Of a stretch of DNA of 64,000 bases, positions 61,869 through 64,000 are shown piece after piece. The DNA lies in NCBI GenBank assembly GCA_024138025.1, contig JAMXBD010000696.1:558001-622000 (forward strand), written 5' to 3'. Source of the DNA: Combretum micranthum (Eukaryota; Streptophyta; Magnoliopsida; Myrtales; Combretaceae). The notes below the pieces were generated by a model. The model did not search any database. It saw nothing but the letters and a program-made list of their open reading frames with translations, and was not told where the DNA came from. The stretch's first letter is position 1, and each line of letters begins with the position of its first letter. The position numbers and the translations under genes were made by a program.

Positions 61869-62893
61869 TGTAACGCCCTAAATTTAATTAAGGTATGACC
61901 ACCATGTATAATACTTTGTGCTTTACACGCTCAGGCTTCCTAGAATGATATGTTTATTTTAAACATTGCTAACCAATTTTAATTTAGTGAAATCGTTTAT
62001 TTAGATTTCTAAAACAACTGGATTTAGCAGCGGTACTAAACTTTATTAAACACATTTTAAAAATCTCTATTCTCATCAGAGTAGACCAAATTTCTAAGAA
62101 ATAAAACTTGCTAAAAACATTTTATAGTCTACCCTTAAAAACAATCTACAATTACAAACACTTGGACATAACTAGACCTTATTTAAAAGAAAATACAAGT
62201 TCAAAAGGTAAATCTAGATCCTTGTATAAAACAAAATATTAACTAAATATAAATAATCAAACACCTTATTTCACTTTATTCTCCTTAAGCATCTCTAGGA
62301 TTGTCCATACCCGAATCATCATCCTTAACAACATAAACATCATCCCCATCATCTCATCATCATCATCAACGTTATCATTATCAACAACAATAACAAGAAT
62401 CATCACCATCATCATCATCTTCATCATTCATCAGCACAGAACCTAGAAAAAGAACAACAACAATAATAATGAGCTGAAGCTTAGTACACAACAACACAGG
62501 GCACACGCGAAATGATACACATGCCTAACTAAATGTAATGCACAAACAATAAGTTAATTATATTCAATTAAAGGTAAACAAATCAACACTAGAGTACTTA
62601 CACTTCGAGATAAGCCAATGGAAATCTGGGGTCTTGAGTAACAGCAGCGACTCAGGAGGTTGATATAGGTAGTTCCGATCCCTATATCTCCTATATTTAA
62701 CCGAAAAAGAGAAAATAGCCTCATCTAGGGTTCACAGTCTTCATACACACCACTTGTCCCAATCCATAACATCAGTTAGTTCAACCGGTCCCATAAACAT
62801 GAACTAAACACATGTTACTTCATTTCGAGCCTAAGTAAATGTTACGCCGGACCATTTACCCCATCAGTTACCCACTGAGTCACATATAAAATC

Positions 62894-62990
62894 ACCATTG
62901 CATCATGGTATTCCATTGCATTATGGTGTATTTGTCATTGCATCATGACATCTCAACGCCTAACTGCCATGCCATTGTATCATGATAGGG
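62894..62990. other. Array of four short hairpins (second LTR)
   Basis: ACCAT/ATGGT (62894-62909, loop TGCATC), CCAT/ATGG (62913-62926, loop TGCATT) and TGTCAT/ATGACA (62933-62950, loop TGCATC), then a weaker GCCAT/ATGAT (near 62970-62985, loop TGTATC). Same number, order and loops as 50909-51003, with different stems. Confidence 0.65.
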
Positions 62991-63835
62991 TTGCCCCTCC
63001 CCATACTAGATTCAACAACACACTCATAGTCAACACTCAATTAATTAAGCCGTCTTTGAGCTTTAATTCATTTTAGTATGCCTATCCTAGCATACAACAC
63101 GCAACTTACTATGTACCTTTTATATGAAATCCAAACAGAGGCTTAGATACCATCTTAATTGTTAATCCAATTACCCATATGTCTATTCAATAATTAAACT
63201 CGTATAAGCATTTAAATTAACTATCCAATTACATCAATCTTATTTTATTTGATCAGACATTAATTTGGAACCCTGCCATGGTTGTGAATATCACCCCACC
63301 AAAATACGGATAGTTCTCCTTTGTCTGTCGAAGTATTTCTTTTCACTTTGATGATAGTCAGTTATTACAAAAACATCAATAATACATTCATGTTCCAGAA
63401 ACATACAATTCATAAACATATACACATTTGAAACAACATGTTCACTATGTTAAACTAAGATTATCTTAATTCATTAATTAAAGCTAATCGTCATTTATTA
63501 AGTCTATAGTATCTTAATTTAGCCAAATTGATTAGAATTAACCATTTAATTCAATTACTAAGTCAAAGTGATTAAATTTAAGCAATCTAACTCATTTTAA
63601 CTCATTTAAGTTCATTTAGATGAAGTTGAACTTAAGTTAACTAACTAGGTTCATTTTATACTCAAGAACTATATACACTTTAATTAATTATTAATCCATA
63701 AATTATCTTAACTCGTTCTTAATTATACAAATTAACTAACATAACATATCATCTATCATTATCTATTTCATTTTATTTTTATTTATTTATTAATTTCTTT
63801 TTCTTTTCTTCTTTATGAGCAGTACCAGAGGATAG

Positions 63836-63973
63836 ATCACGCCTGTGATGGAGGCAGTGTCATCATCATCGTTTTCATCATGCCTGTTATTAAGCATGTG
63901 ATCTCCATTGTTTGTCTCATCACGGCCGTGATGGGGGTCACAATGGTCAATACTATCCTTGTCATGCCCATGA
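63836..63973. other. Second palindrome block of the 61869 LTR
   Basis: ATCAC-GCCT-GTGAT (63836-63849), CATGC/GCATG (63879-63898), the perfect 16-bp palindrome CATCACGGCCGTGATG (63918-63933) and TCATG-CC-CATGA (63962-63973). It lies in an AT-rich neighbourhood. Confidence 0.6.
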
Positions 63974-64000
63974 TTAAGAAGAAAAATGTGATAAGAGGAG

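Larger units (their letters stand above)
61869..64000 (-). mobile_element. Ty3-gypsy LTR, runs off the window
   Basis: Plus-strand text begins TGTAACGCCCTAAATTT; its reverse complement ends AGGGCGTTACA, close to the gypsy LTR end at 43704, so the element is probably on the minus strand and its 3' end is at 61869. It shares many blocks with 50011-52745 in the same order. (CAT)n runs occur at about 62335-62430. At least 2132 bp are present; whether it is solo or part of a full element cannot be told here. Confidence 0.65.

Overview
This is an AT-rich, repeat-dense window of nuclear DNA from a flowering plant, most likely a eudicot. The reasons are nested Ty1-copia and Ty3-gypsy retrotransposons primed by initiator tRNA-Met, inverted-repeat (MITE-like) elements, a domesticated MULE transposase of the MUSTANG type (known from angiosperms) and a multi-exon plant 5'-nucleotidase gene with GT-AG introns. 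I cannot name the species. No bacterial, organellar, tRNA, rRNA or CRISPR content was seen.

Layout. (1) 1-8910: a Ty3-gypsy element (1111-6556) sits inside the terminal inverted repeat of a MITE (1089-6884), followed by a second MITE of that family (7697-8080), an unrelated inverted-repeat element (7036-7334) and a hAT-like non-autonomous element (8169-8901). (2) 10082-14170, minus strand: a MUSTANG-like gene with PB1, MULE transposase, SWIM and CCHC domains, a 5'-UTR intron and a TATA box. (3) 14700-26763: a 95-bp tandem repeat, a SIRE-like solo LTR (16735-18262) inserted in a minus-strand copia remnant (18268-20485), a plus-strand copia remnant (22868-26130) and a minus-strand LTR with its primer site. 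(4) 29097-36186, minus strand: a 17-exon HAD-superfamily 5'-nucleotidase gene of about 630 codons. (5) 39756-43704: a 3.95-kb gypsy solo LTR. (6) 45643-59497: a three-level nest. Copia C contains copia D (49130-58325), and D contains a gypsy solo LTR (50011-52745) and a second SIRE-like solo LTR (55650-57095). (7) 61475-64000: a copia LTR fragment abutting a gypsy LTR that runs off the end.

Only the two minus-strand genes look like host genes. The MUSTANG-like gene probably encodes a nuclear DNA-binding protein derived from a transposase. The nucleotidase is probably a soluble or organelle-targeted phosphohydrolase. Nothing suggests they work together. Both carry single-base indels while splice sites and catalytic motifs stay intact, which points to consensus errors in the assembly. 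Frameshifts alone should therefore not be taken as proof of decay.

The strongest new observation is in the gypsy LTRs at 50011-52745 and 61869-64000. Each holds a run of four short hairpins with a nearly constant TGCATC-like loop. The stem sequences differ between hairpins and between the two LTRs, yet pairing is mostly kept, which is a covariation pattern. All boundaries, duplications and splice sites were read by eye; no alignment or database search was run.
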